Assembly: GCA_015057615.1 (NCBI GenBank)
Contig: SVEA01000086.1
Coordinates: 1 to 55,566 of the forward strand
DNA: 55,566 nt
Direction: 5' to 3'
Source of the DNA: Lachnospiraceae bacterium
GTDB lineage: Bacteria; Bacillota; Clostridia; Lachnospirales; Lachnospiraceae
Part shown: positions 34,476-42,428 of the stretch, in pieces
Position numbering within the stretch: the stretch's first letter is position 1
How the letters are laid out: every line of letters begins with the position of its first letter
Translations under genes and position numbers: made by a program
The notes under the pieces: model-generated
The model's input: only the letters and a program-made list of their open reading frames with translations
What the model was told of the DNA's origin: nothing
Database searches by the model: none

Positions 34476-34553
34476 TCACTAATTTTATTATTTAATACAT
34501 TTTAAGCCTGTTAGTAAATTTACTTATTGCTTTAACCTTTTTTAGCTTATTAA

Positions 34554-34648
34554 TTGAATTTATTTATTTCAATAGCCTTTTATAAGGCTTGTGATATTGA
34601 ATCTATTTATTTCAATAACCTCTTATGAAAGCCGGTTAATTGAATTTA
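34554..34648. repeat. Degenerate 43-bp tandem repeat
   Basis: TTGAATTTATTTATTTCAAT (34554-34573), its one-base variant (34597-34616) and a third partial start TTGAATTTA (34640) recur at a period of exactly 43 bases. The sequence is AT-rich and non-coding. Confidence 0.5.
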
Positions 34649-34659
34649 CTGATTTTTTT

Positions 34660-34695
34660 TGAAGCCCTGAAGGTTATGGAAAAAACCTCAGGGCT
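34660..34695. terminator. Hairpin after cotJC
   Basis: AGCCCTGAAGGTT and AACCTCAGGGCT pair strongly. The minus strand continues with A, not T, so it is not a canonical terminator for cotJC. Confidence 0.4.
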
Positions 34696-34711
34696 GTTAT
34701 TCTGGGACAAC

Positions 34712-35323
34712 TTATTGTTTCGCAAAATCACTCTTAAAAGATGGATTAAATGCATAGAAGTTCCTGCAGTCAAGATCATCTTGAATCATCCTTAAGGCTT
34801 CCCCGAATCTCTGGAAGTGAACAATTTCTCTCACTCTTAAGAATTTAATCGGTTCACAAACCTCTTGATCATTTACCAGACGAAGGATATTGTCATACGT
34901 AGTTCTGGCTTTCTGTTCCGCTGCCATATCTTCTACGAGGTCGGTAATGGGATCCCCTTTGCTCTGGAAGAAAGTAGAGGTAAACGGAATTCCGCCGGCG
35001 GACTGCGGCCAGAGACCTAAAGTATGGTCCACATAATATTTTTCAAATCCGCCATCAATAATCTGCTGCGGTGTCAGATCTCTTGTCAGTTGGTGAACGA
35101 TAGCGCACACAATCTCCATGTGGGCCATTTCTTCGGTGCCGATATCCGTTAAAAGTCCGGCAACCTTAGGGTTGCTCATCGTATAGCGCTGCGACAGATA
35201 GCGCTGTGAAGCTGCCAATTCGCCGTCAGGGCCTCCGAATTGGCTCATGATAACCTGCGCCAGTCTCGGGTTACACTGTGTTATATTTACCGGGTATTGT
35301 AATCTCTTTTCATAACTCCACAT
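34712..35323 (-). CDS. cotJC: Spore coat protein CotJC (manganese-catalase-like)
   Basis: CotJC is a spore-coat protein with the ferritin-like fold of manganese catalases. The 203-residue product has the helical metal-site pattern: Glu in GELAASQRYLSQRYT, EEMAHMEIV with Glu and His near residues 65-68, EQKARTTYDNIL, and REIVHFQRFGEAL. GGAAGGTG lies before the ATG and overlaps the end of cotJB. It is the last gene of the cotJA-B-C set, usually transcribed in the mother cell by sigma-E. Activity is not shown by sequence. Confidence 0.95.
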   Translation of the reverse strand: MWSYEKRLQYPVNITQCNPRLAQVIMSQFGGPDGELAASQRYLSQRYTMSNPKVAGLLTDIGTEEMAHMEIVCAIVHQLTRDLTPQQIIDGGFEKYYVDHTLGLWPQSAGGIPFTSTFFQSKGDPITDLVEDMAAEQKARTTYDNILRLVNDQEVCEPIKFLRVREIVHFQRFGEALRMIQDDLDCRNFYAFNPSFKSDFAKQ

Positions 35324-35326
35324 ACA

Positions 35327-35584
35327 CTAGCACCTTCCTTCCCAAGGCCATGGTCCTTCAGCCCAAGTCCATCTGTCTTCCACATTTACATCATACATGT
35401 TAATCGGCCCGTAGCATTTGGTATATTCCTTTACTGCTTCATTTCGAACTCTTTCGACCTTTCTCCAGTAGTCCAGAGCTTCCTGATCTCTTGGATGTGT
35501 ATCCAAAAATAGTCTCAGATCATCCAAGACAAAGCTCGTTGCCATAATGCAGGCAAAAAGTTTATCTCTATTCATAGCCTCCAT
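35327..35584 (-). CDS. cotJB: Spore coat protein CotJB
   Basis: An 85-residue coat protein of the CotJB family, with the core LFLDTHPRDQEALDYW and the end EDRWTWAEGPWPWEG. An internal ATG three codons in has GGAGG too close to it, while the first ATG has AAGGAG about 11 nt away, so the first is kept with some doubt. It lies one base after cotJA and three before cotJC, so the three are cotranscribed. Confidence 0.93.
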   Translation of the reverse strand: MEAMNRDKLFACIMATSFVLDDLRLFLDTHPRDQEALDYWRKVERVRNEAVKEYTKCYGPINMYDVNVEDRWTWAEGPWPWEGRC

Positions 35585-35585
35585 T

Positions 35586-35876
35586 CTATTTACAGCTCCT
35601 TCCCAGAAAATCTAAATCAAGATCTTTGAAAATGGTTCCACGGTCAAATGCCTGATATTCACTTTCATACAGATTTTCAAAGCGCTGCCAAGGAACATAA
35701 CACATCCCGAGCGGATACTTTTCAAAGCCACTTTCTCTGTCATCCATCCTTTTTTCACAGTAATTATCCGGTGATCCACACTTTGTGTCCCTGCAAGTAG
35801 AATCATTTGGTCTATACGGAGAAACATTTTTATTACCGGGTCCGTAATAATTTCCACGATACATCCGTCTATCCAT
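35586..35876 (-). CDS. cotJA: Spore coat-associated protein CotJA
   Basis: The first gene of the coat operon encodes 96 residues. The CotJA core is the C-terminal LGMCYVPWQRFENLYESEYQAFDRGTIFKDLDLDFLG. The N-terminal half is Asn/Arg/Cys-rich and longer than typical CotJA. AGGAGAG precedes the ATG. Upstream on the minus strand, CATAAAAT near 35942 could be a sigma-E -10 element, but the -35 is not convincing. Confidence 0.9.
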   Translation of the reverse strand: MDRRMYRGNYYGPGNKNVSPYRPNDSTCRDTKCGSPDNYCEKRMDDRESGFEKYPLGMCYVPWQRFENLYESEYQAFDRGTIFKDLDLDFLGRSCK

Positions 35877-36236
35877 TTATAACTCTCTCCTTTCACTTCA
35901 TTCAAGAGCAACAGTAGGGTGTTTGTTGTTCTATATATTTTATGAGATACGGACAATTCTGTGCCTGTTTCGATGTTACATAAAATGGGTAATAATTAAT
36001 TTTTTTGTAGAAATTCTTGTTTTATTCCTCTACTAATGATTGACAAGGAAACTATAATCATTTAATATTTAAACAGTATCAAAGTACGATAATCCAGCTT
36101 ATTTGTATGACATCTGCTCATATAATAATTATTATAGATGTTCGCTATTGCAAGTAACCTTCAAAAAACCGTTTCAGAATAAGCTTTCTTTGTAATTGTT
36201 AACGACTGGTTCTTGCAGCAAGGGAGAGAATTCGAC

Positions 36237-37163
36237 ATGTACCATTTTATTATTAATCCAAAATCAAGTTCCGGCAAAGGGATCCGCTATTGGCAGACAG
36301 TGCAAGGTGAATTGGATAAACGAAATATCCCTTACACTGCATCCTTTACCCGCTATGAAAAGCACGCAACCGAGATTGCAAAAGAGATCTGCAGTAAATT
36401 TAGCGGCATTAAAAACATCATCATTTTAGGTGGTGATGGAACTGTGAATGAAGCAATCAACGGTATTACAAATTATAAGGAAGTCTTATTAGGATATATC
36501 CCTTCCGGTTCCAGCAACGATCTGGCAAGAAGCTTGAAAATATCCCGGGATCCTATGAAGGCTCTGGAAAGTATATTGGCACCGGTCCGTTTTCAATATT
36601 TAGACCACGGACGAGTAGAATTTCCCGATCTTGACATTGCTCCCAGGAAGTTTGCATGCTCCAGCGGGATCGGATACGATGCCAATGTATGCTATGAGGT
36701 ATCCACTTCTCCTTTGAAAAAAAAGTTTAACCGTTTTCGCGCAGGTAAATTTATATATTTTGCAATTACGATTAAGCAGCTGCTCACAATAAAGCCTGCA
36801 GACGGTACGATTATTGTGGATGGAATCAAAAAGGACACCTATCACAAAATTCTCCTAGTGTCCAATATGATACATACTTATGAGGGCGGCGGTCTTCCGA
36901 TGGCGCCGCATGCAGATCCGACGGATGGTAAGCTCAGCATCTGCCTCGTGCACGGTCTAAACAAATTTAGAATTATGTTAATATTACCTACCTTGCTTTT
37001 CGGAAAGCACATTTATTTTAAAGGCGTAGATATTTTTAATTGCTCAACCATTGAGATTATAACGGACCATGATTTAGCTGTTCATACGGACGGTGAGATA
37101 CCAGCCCTATGTTCCCACATCAAGGTTAGCGTTATTCCTGAGAAAATACGAATGATTTTATAA
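36237..37163 (+). CDS. YegS/BmrU-type diacylglycerol or lipid kinase
   Basis: The family phosphorylates diacylglycerol or related lipids at the membrane. From the chosen ATG the product is 308 residues. FIINPKSSSGKG is at the N-terminus, the nucleotide motif ILGGDGTVNEAINGI near residue 60, GYIPSGSSNDLARSL near 85 and the C-terminal ITDHDLAVHTDGEIP. GGGAGAG precedes this ATG; a TTG 24 bases upstream was rejected. It is followed nine bases later by the VanZ-like gene, so the two are cotranscribed. The substrate is not determined. Confidence 0.87.
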   Translation: MYHFIINPKSSSGKGIRYWQTVQGELDKRNIPYTASFTRYEKHATEIAKEICSKFSGIKNIIILGGDGTVNEAINGITNYKEVLLGYIPSGSSNDLARSLKISRDPMKALESILAPVRFQYLDHGRVEFPDLDIAPRKFACSSGIGYDANVCYEVSTSPLKKKFNRFRAGKFIYFAITIKQLLTIKPADGTIIVDGIKKDTYHKILLVSNMIHTYEGGGLPMAPHADPTDGKLSICLVHGLNKFRIMLILPTLLFGKHIYFKGVDIFNCSTIEIITDHDLAVHTDGEIPALCSHIKVSVIPEKIRMIL

Positions 37164-37172
37164 AGAAAGCAG

Positions 37173-38069
37173 GTGTTCCCGGTGCAAAGACGTTCCAATA
37201 TTCAGATGTCTTCCCTAATTGTATTGTTAAGCATTCTTACTATCCTGATTGAACTATCGGCTTATTACTTTTTTGCATCCCCTTATCCAGTCTTGGGAAT
37301 TGCAAGCTTTGTTTCCATCCTCTGCTGCCATATACTTTTAGAGAAGTCAACTACCTATGAATCTTGTTTTACCTATACCTTACTAACCGTATTTATCATT
37401 CTAACGGTAACGATATTAACCTATTTCAGCGCAGATCGCACCTCTTTCATTTCCTATTCCCATCTGCTCCATGCAATCCTTGCACTGAACTGGCTTGTTC
37501 CATCCATTCACTGCTTTCTTCGTTATATGACCGGCTACGGAACCAGGATAAATCAGTACCCTGCCTTTTACCGAAGCAATAGTATTATTTTTATTCTGTT
37601 TTATCTTGGCATTCTGATCTATGGTTCCTTTGCAGAAGATGCCTTTCCCTGGGCATACCGGGCTGTCATGTGGTCGAATACCGCTAATTATACGCCATTT
37701 TTAGTACTTGCAAGACAGATTGAGGATTATCTGTACCGAATCATTCCGCTCCGTGATATCTTTGTCTATTTGGGGGTACGTATTCTAATTTTTGCCCCCT
37801 ATGGATACTATGTCACCCTGCTTACAAGGAAAAACTCCCGCTTACTGAAGCACCTGCTTTTCCTTTTATTGCCCCTGCTTATCGAGGTTTTCCAGTATTT
37901 TCTATTTACTGCAAGGTGTGATATTGATGATTTTATCTATGGTTTCCTTGGGGGGCTTCTCGGTTCCCTGCTTTTCTACCTTACCGATCGGATCTTCCAT
38001 TCAATTTCAGGGAGAACTTTTTTAGAGAGGGAACGTACCTACGGTTCCACCCGATATCTTTATTTCTAA
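37173..38069 (+). CDS. VanZ-like integral membrane protein
   Basis: A 298-residue hydrophobic protein with about eight transmembrane segments. The VanZ-type signature is near the C-terminus (LPLLIEVFQYFLFTARCD, then DDFIYGFLGGLLGSLLF). The family is linked to teicoplanin resistance in one case but is mostly of unknown role. The start is GTG at 37173 or GTG at 37182; the second has AGGTG at better spacing. The N-terminal half resembles generic membrane helices and gives no family signal. Confidence 0.75.
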   Translation: MFPVQRRSNIQMSSLIVLLSILTILIELSAYYFFASPYPVLGIASFVSILCCHILLEKSTTYESCFTYTLLTVFIILTVTILTYFSADRTSFISYSHLLHAILALNWLVPSIHCFLRYMTGYGTRINQYPAFYRSNSIIFILFYLGILIYGSFAEDAFPWAYRAVMWSNTANYTPFLVLARQIEDYLYRIIPLRDIFVYLGVRILIFAPYGYYVTLLTRKNSRLLKHLLFLLLPLLIEVFQYFLFTARCDIDDFIYGFLGGLLGSLLFYLTDRIFHSISGRTFLERERTYGSTRYLYF

Positions 38070-38077
38070 GTAAAATT

Positions 38078-38369
38078 GATTTGAGTGTGTCAAAAGCCTT
38101 CTTAACAAATCGTCTTCATCAATTTGCACAAATCAAAGAAAAACCAAGTAATTTGAAACGTATTTTGATGAGCAACTGTTTTAAGTCTTATGTACCCTTA
38201 CGTACTTCAATCCAAGTATTGCGTTTTTTGCAATGCTTTGCGCTGCGTTTTATGCAGCACTTTGGAAGCAATGTGTTGCGAATGAAATATGTTTCAAATT
38301 ATTTATCAATACATAAATTGCTCAAATTAATGAAGTTAATTTTATAAACCAGCTTTTGACACTCATATC
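38078..38369 (-). mobile_element. MITE-like element family B, copy B2 (inverted)
   Basis: The left end TTGAGTGTGTCAAAAGCC and right end AGCTTTTGACACTCATATC are inverted repeats. The body matches B1 in reverse, including TTTATGTATTGATAA and the CAGTTGCTCATCAAAA tract. The second half of module M is deleted here. It lies between the VanZ-like and helicase genes. Confidence 0.65.
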
Positions 38370-38377
38370 AGCAAATT

Positions 38378-40786
38378 TCATTCTTCCATCCAGAATTTCT
38401 TTAATGTTGTCCGCATCGTTTTGCGGTTTACAATAACATTAGGGAACCATTCCCTGGGAAACAGCCTCGAATATTGATTTTTTGTAAATCTATCATCCAG
38501 CAGCAAGATGGCTCCTCGGTCTTCCTTCGTTCGTATTACCCTTCCCGCTGATTGCAAAACCTTATTCATGCCCTGATATAGGTAGGCATATTCAAATCCC
38601 ATACGGTTTCTTTCATCAAAATATCCCCGGAACAATTCTCTCTCATTACATACCATAGGTAAGCCTGTCCCAACAATAACCGCACCGATGAGACGACTGC
38701 TTTTCAAGTCGATTCCCTCGCTGAAAATTCCTCCCAGAACACAGAATGCGATCCTACTTTTTTGCGGATTGGGAACGAACTCTTCCAGAAACATCTCCCG
38801 GTCCTCTTCGGTCATATTGCTACTCTGCACTACCAGCCCTTCCAGCTCGTTCTCTAAGATTTCTGCGATCTGACCAAGCATCTGATAGGAAGGGAAGAAA
38901 ACCATATAATTACCAACTTTTGCACCGGTAAATTCCTTAATATAGTCTGCAATTTTACGATATTCTCCTTCCGTTCTCCGCGTGTATTTTGTGCTTACAT
39001 CATCTGCTATCATAATCTGCCGATTCTCCGGAAGAAAGGAGGTAGGCGCATAAATTGCATAATCCTCCTCTTTCCCGCCCAGCTGCTCCTTATAGTAGCG
39101 GATCGGGAGGAAGGTAGCGGAAAACAGCACGGAACTTCTTCCTCTTTCCATACATTGGTACAGATTAATCGAGGGATCCATGCATTGAAGCTTAATACGA
39201 AAGCCGCCGCCGTCCTCATAATCCGTATAAATGGTGTAATGATCATCATGGATTTCATACATATTGATAAAATGCCGTATATCCATATAAAGCCGGAGGA
39301 TTTCCTCCTTTCCTTCCAGAACATGGTTCTCCTGCAGAAAGGTTTCATATTCCGTCATCAGGCGCATCAAATGCATATAGAAGCCATCCACATTATCCAG
39401 AACCTCAAATTCGTCGCATTCTCTTTTCATCTTCAAAAGATCATGATTGCAAAGCTCCAACTGCTTCGTAAGTGCATGGCTTCTCTCTTTAATCAGCTTT
39501 TTCACCTCAAGAAAAGGATCCTTATAAAGTACGGCACTATACATTTCCCTGGCACGGTCAACCAGATTATGACCTTCATCGATCAAAAAAATATAATCAT
39601 TCGTCTTCTCATTCTGAAAGAATCTACGTAAATAAACATTGGGATCAAAAACATAATTATAGTCACAGATTATAGCATCTGCCCAAAGAGTAACATCCAG
39701 GCACATTTCAAACGGGCAGACACAATGCTTTACGGCATATAAATTGATCAGATCTCTGGTAATCTCATTTTCATTTGTCAATAGATCATAGACCGCATCA
39801 TTTACCCGGTCAAAGTATCCCTTCGCCCTTTCACAAGCGCCCGGGTTACAATCCGGTTTATCCAGAATGCAGATCTTCTCCTTCGCGGTAATGGTCACAA
39901 CCTTCATAGAAGCGCCCATTTCATGAAGGATACGAAACGTATCCTCCGCCACCGTACGGGTGATCGTCTTCGCTGTTAGATAAAAAATCTTCTCTGCAAG
40001 CTTCTCCCCCATTGCCTTTACGGAAGGGAAAATAGTTGCGATCGTTTTCCCGACTCCGGTCGGAGCTTCGATAAACAATTTTTTCTTTCGGAGGATGGTC
40101 TTATATACCCCGGTTACCAAATCCTTCTGACCTTCGCGGTAAGGAAAAGGGAAATCCAAAGCCTTAATCGAAGCGTCTCTACGATTGTTCCACTTGATCT
40201 GCCAGACAGCCCATTTTCCATATTCTTCGATCAAATTCTGAAACCATTCCGTTAGCTCATGAAAGGATAAGGTCTCTTCAAAATAACGGAGATGCTCCGT
40301 TTCCAGATTGCAATAAGTCAGGCGGACGCCGATGCGCGGATGATCGTATTTTGCGGCATAGATATAGGCATAGCACATTGCCTGCGCCCGGTGAACACCG
40401 ATGGGCTCCTTTAGCTGGGACAATTCCATATAGACACCCTTAATCTCATCAATAATAATCTCCGGAGGCATGTCCTCTTTTTCATCAAGCAAAAAAGAAG
40501 AGAAATCATTCTCCGTATTATTATTCGTTATAATCCCATCCGCCCTGCCTTCTACGGTAAGAGAAAAGGTGATGTCGTCCCTTGTCACCGGAACCGTAAT
40601 GCTTAGCGGCACCTCCGCGCTGTAGTTCGAACCCATTTGCTTTTGGAGCTTTCGATGCATTCTACTGCCCGCCTGCATTGCATCTGCTTCATTTCCACTT
40701 CTTGTATTATCAAGATCTCCGCTGCGTAAAATAAATTCAACCAGATTACGGACGGAAATTTTGATTTCTTTTATATCATCCTGCAT
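38378..40786 (-). CDS. DinG/XPD-like DNA helicase with N-terminal Cas4-like nuclease domain
   Basis: A superfamily 2 iron-sulfur helicase joined to a predicted nuclease, for DNA repair or processing. From the chosen ATG it has 802 residues. The N-terminal part (about 1-220) has a PD-(D/E)XK-like pattern: GSRMHRKLQKQMG, VEGRADGII and IIDEIKGVYMEL, ending with HRAQAMCYAYIYA. The helicase follows: Walker A EAPTGVGKTIATIFP; four candidate cluster Cys (ILDKPDCNPGACERA; HCVCPFEMC); DEAH-type FLIDEGHNLVDRAR; and motif VI QSAGRVIRTKEDRG. A longer start at 40879 adds residues with no ribosome site. No CRISPR genes are nearby. Confidence 0.85.
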   Translation of the reverse strand: MQDDIKEIKISVRNLVEFILRSGDLDNTRSGNEADAMQAGSRMHRKLQKQMGSNYSAEVPLSITVPVTRDDITFSLTVEGRADGIITNNNTENDFSSFLLDEKEDMPPEIIIDEIKGVYMELSQLKEPIGVHRAQAMCYAYIYAAKYDHPRIGVRLTYCNLETEHLRYFEETLSFHELTEWFQNLIEEYGKWAVWQIKWNNRRDASIKALDFPFPYREGQKDLVTGVYKTILRKKKLFIEAPTGVGKTIATIFPSVKAMGEKLAEKIFYLTAKTITRTVAEDTFRILHEMGASMKVVTITAKEKICILDKPDCNPGACERAKGYFDRVNDAVYDLLTNENEITRDLINLYAVKHCVCPFEMCLDVTLWADAIICDYNYVFDPNVYLRRFFQNEKTNDYIFLIDEGHNLVDRAREMYSAVLYKDPFLEVKKLIKERSHALTKQLELCNHDLLKMKRECDEFEVLDNVDGFYMHLMRLMTEYETFLQENHVLEGKEEILRLYMDIRHFINMYEIHDDHYTIYTDYEDGGGFRIKLQCMDPSINLYQCMERGRSSVLFSATFLPIRYYKEQLGGKEEDYAIYAPTSFLPENRQIMIADDVSTKYTRRTEGEYRKIADYIKEFTGAKVGNYMVFFPSYQMLGQIAEILENELEGLVVQSSNMTEEDREMFLEEFVPNPQKSRIAFCVLGGIFSEGIDLKSSRLIGAVIVGTGLPMVCNERELFRGYFDERNRMGFEYAYLYQGMNKVLQSAGRVIRTKEDRGAILLLDDRFTKNQYSRLFPREWFPNVIVNRKTMRTTLKKFWMEE

Positions 40787-40890
40787 CTTATAATCATACC
40801 TTTCGCTAAAGTCTACAAGCTCTATAGGTTGCTGCAAAGCAATGTAAATACTGCAATGCAGCCCCTTTTTGCAGAGCACCTTTATTTATA

Positions 40891-40942
40891 CAGAAAGCCT
40901 TAGCATTCCTCGTGTTATCACGGAAAATGTTAAGGCTTCCTG
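40891..40942 (-). terminator. Imperfect hairpin before the helicase gene
   Basis: GAAaGCCTTA/TAAGGCTTC is an inverted repeat with extra CATT/AATG pairing, in the gap after the minus-strand gene at 41184. It is terminator-like but lacks a T run. Confidence 0.4.
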
Positions 40943-41065
40943 AAATTGCTGCTTGAACACTTCTTTTATTATAGCATATTACGATTACTCCTGACGCCCG
41001 GATTATCTTTTTGATTGCAAGCTCGGGTAAACACTCAGGCAAACTGCTGTTCCCTAATATTTAGC

Positions 41066-41197
41066 TTCGCAGATTAGAGCTCGATAACTTCGTTATCTCA
41101 CTTACGTTACACTTATCCATCCTCGCATGAATGCTTATTCAAGCAAACTTGATAATCACTCATGCTCGTCTGGACTAATCTGCTTATCGTGGATAGT
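41066..41197 (-). repeat. Structured element family C, copy C1 (full length)
   Basis: A closing helix GCAGATTAG (41069-41077)/CTAATCTGC (41175-41183) encloses hairpins GATAAC/GTTATC and GCATGA/TCATGC, the latter with inner TCAAG/CTTGA and loop CAAA. A partial copy is at 54093-54194. It overlaps the stop end of the disordered-protein gene. The ends resemble the GTTACTGTTCAC ends of element A. Confidence 0.5.
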
Positions 41198-41705
41198 AAT
41201 CATCTTCTTCATCATACATACCGTCTAAATAATTCTTTGTCCAATCTTTCTTTGGCGATTTTTTTGATTTCATCTGAGGATGTCTTATTTTCTCATACTC
41301 CTCTTCATCGTTCCTGTTCTTTTTACGTATTGCTTTCTTTTCCCGCTCAAGCCGCCTTAAGGTCTCTAATTTATCCGGCTGCTGTTCTTTCTCTTTGCTT
41401 TGGTAATTCTTTGCCTTATCCGCCGCTTTGTGTCCTTTTGCTCCTCGGTTCTCAGGCTCTTCATCCTTATCATAATTCTTGGGAAAAGAATAAGATGACC
41501 GGTCATTCGTTTTAAAATTATTATATCTAGAGGTATTATTGGGTTTAAAATCGTTATTCCTGCGTTGGGAATTGCTATCCTTGAAGTTATATTTATTTCC
41601 TCTTGGATTATTAACCGCTCCTCCTCTACTATTTTTCTGGCTTTTTACATCACGATTCATTTGACTTCCGGTTCTGCTCTCATTTGCATTGGTTGTAGCC
41701 ACCAA
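41184..41705 (-). CDS. Unknown basic, low-complexity protein
   Basis: I recognise no family. The product of about 173 residues is almost wholly charged and polar: Asn, Lys, Arg and Ser dominate, with repeats such as RYNNFKTNDRSSYS. A helical Glu/Lys/Arg region covers about 105-155 (KLETLRRLEREKKAIRKKNR), and an acidic/Tyr tail DGMYDEEDDYYPR ends it. No signal or membrane segment is present. The start is TTG 41705 or GTG 41702, behind AGAGAGGGG. The composition suggests a disordered nucleic-acid-binding or scaffold protein, which is inference only. The helicase lies downstream. Confidence 0.55.
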   Translation of the reverse strand: MVATTNANESRTGSQMNRDVKSQKNSRGGAVNNPRGNKYNFKDSNSQRRNNDFKPNNTSRYNNFKTNDRSSYSFPKNYDKDEEPENRGAKGHKAADKAKNYQSKEKEQQPDKLETLRRLEREKKAIRKKNRNDEEEYEKIRHPQMKSKKSPKKDWTKNYLDGMYDEEDDYYPR

Positions 41706-41938
41706 AATGTACCCCTCTCTACGCAATATCCTTGCAGAATATGCTATTTTAACATAGTTTCTACGTATTTTATTTTATGCTATTTTTATATAAAGTCAAT
41801 ATATTTTGGAAAAATAAATTCTAAATAATTCTATATTATATCTTGCATTTTTTACCTCAATCTGGTACATTCTACTTGTATCCTCTATAGCTTTTTTCTT
41901 AAGGCTATAAGTTTAAAATTAAAAAGTGAGGTAGTATT

Positions 41939-42289
41939 ATGAGCGAACACAAACACACCGATGATTGCGGATGTGGACATGATCATGAACATGATTATAT
42001 CACTTTATCCCTGGATGATGGTACAGAGTTAAATTGTATTGTTCTTGATATTTTTACAGTAGACGGCAAGGATTATATTGCTCTTCAACCGGAAGAGGGA
42101 GAAGAGGACGATGATAATGTATTCTTATATCGTTTTATTGATCATGATGATGATGAACCCGAACTTCTGAACATCGAGGATGACGATGAATTCGAAGCTG
42201 TTGCCGATGCTTTTGAAGAAATGCTTGATGAATTAGAATACGACGATATGCTTGATGATGATTTTGAAGAAACAGAAGAAGACGAATAA
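41939..42289 (+). CDS. DUF1292-family acidic protein
   Basis: A 116-residue, very acidic protein of the DUF1292 (YrzB-like) family. The core is ITLSLDDGTELNCIVLDIFTVDGKDYIALQP, followed by VFLYRFI. The N-terminus is a His/Cys/Asp cluster (HTDDCGCGHDHEHD) that could bind metal, and the C-terminal third is mostly Asp and Glu. AGTGAGG precedes the ATG. It is a single-gene unit with its own terminator. The molecular role of the family is unknown. Confidence 0.85.
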   Translation: MSEHKHTDDCGCGHDHEHDYITLSLDDGTELNCIVLDIFTVDGKDYIALQPEEGEEDDDNVFLYRFIDHDDDEPELLNIEDDDEFEAVADAFEEMLDELEYDDMLDDDFEETEEDE

Positions 42290-42307
42290 TTTATTCAAAT
42301 GATATAC

Positions 42308-42345
42308 TGCTCTGGCAGATGCCCTTTATCTCCGGAGCAGTTTTT
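42308..42345 (+). terminator. Intrinsic terminator of the DUF1292 gene
   Basis: CTGCTC (42308-42313)/GAGCAG (42335-42340), with GG/CC inside, followed by TTTTT. Confidence 0.75.
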
Positions 42346-42428
42346 ACGCTCTCTAGTTTACTTTTGACAATCTTTGCTTTTATCAATCTTAGCTTTTCTA
42401 GCTCTTTATTTAAGATTATTCTTGCTGC

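Noticed and set aside
38378-40786. CRISPR-associated Cas4/Csf4 (DinG) system
   Set aside because: The nuclease-helicase fusion is suggestive, but there are no cas genes or repeats anywhere in the window.
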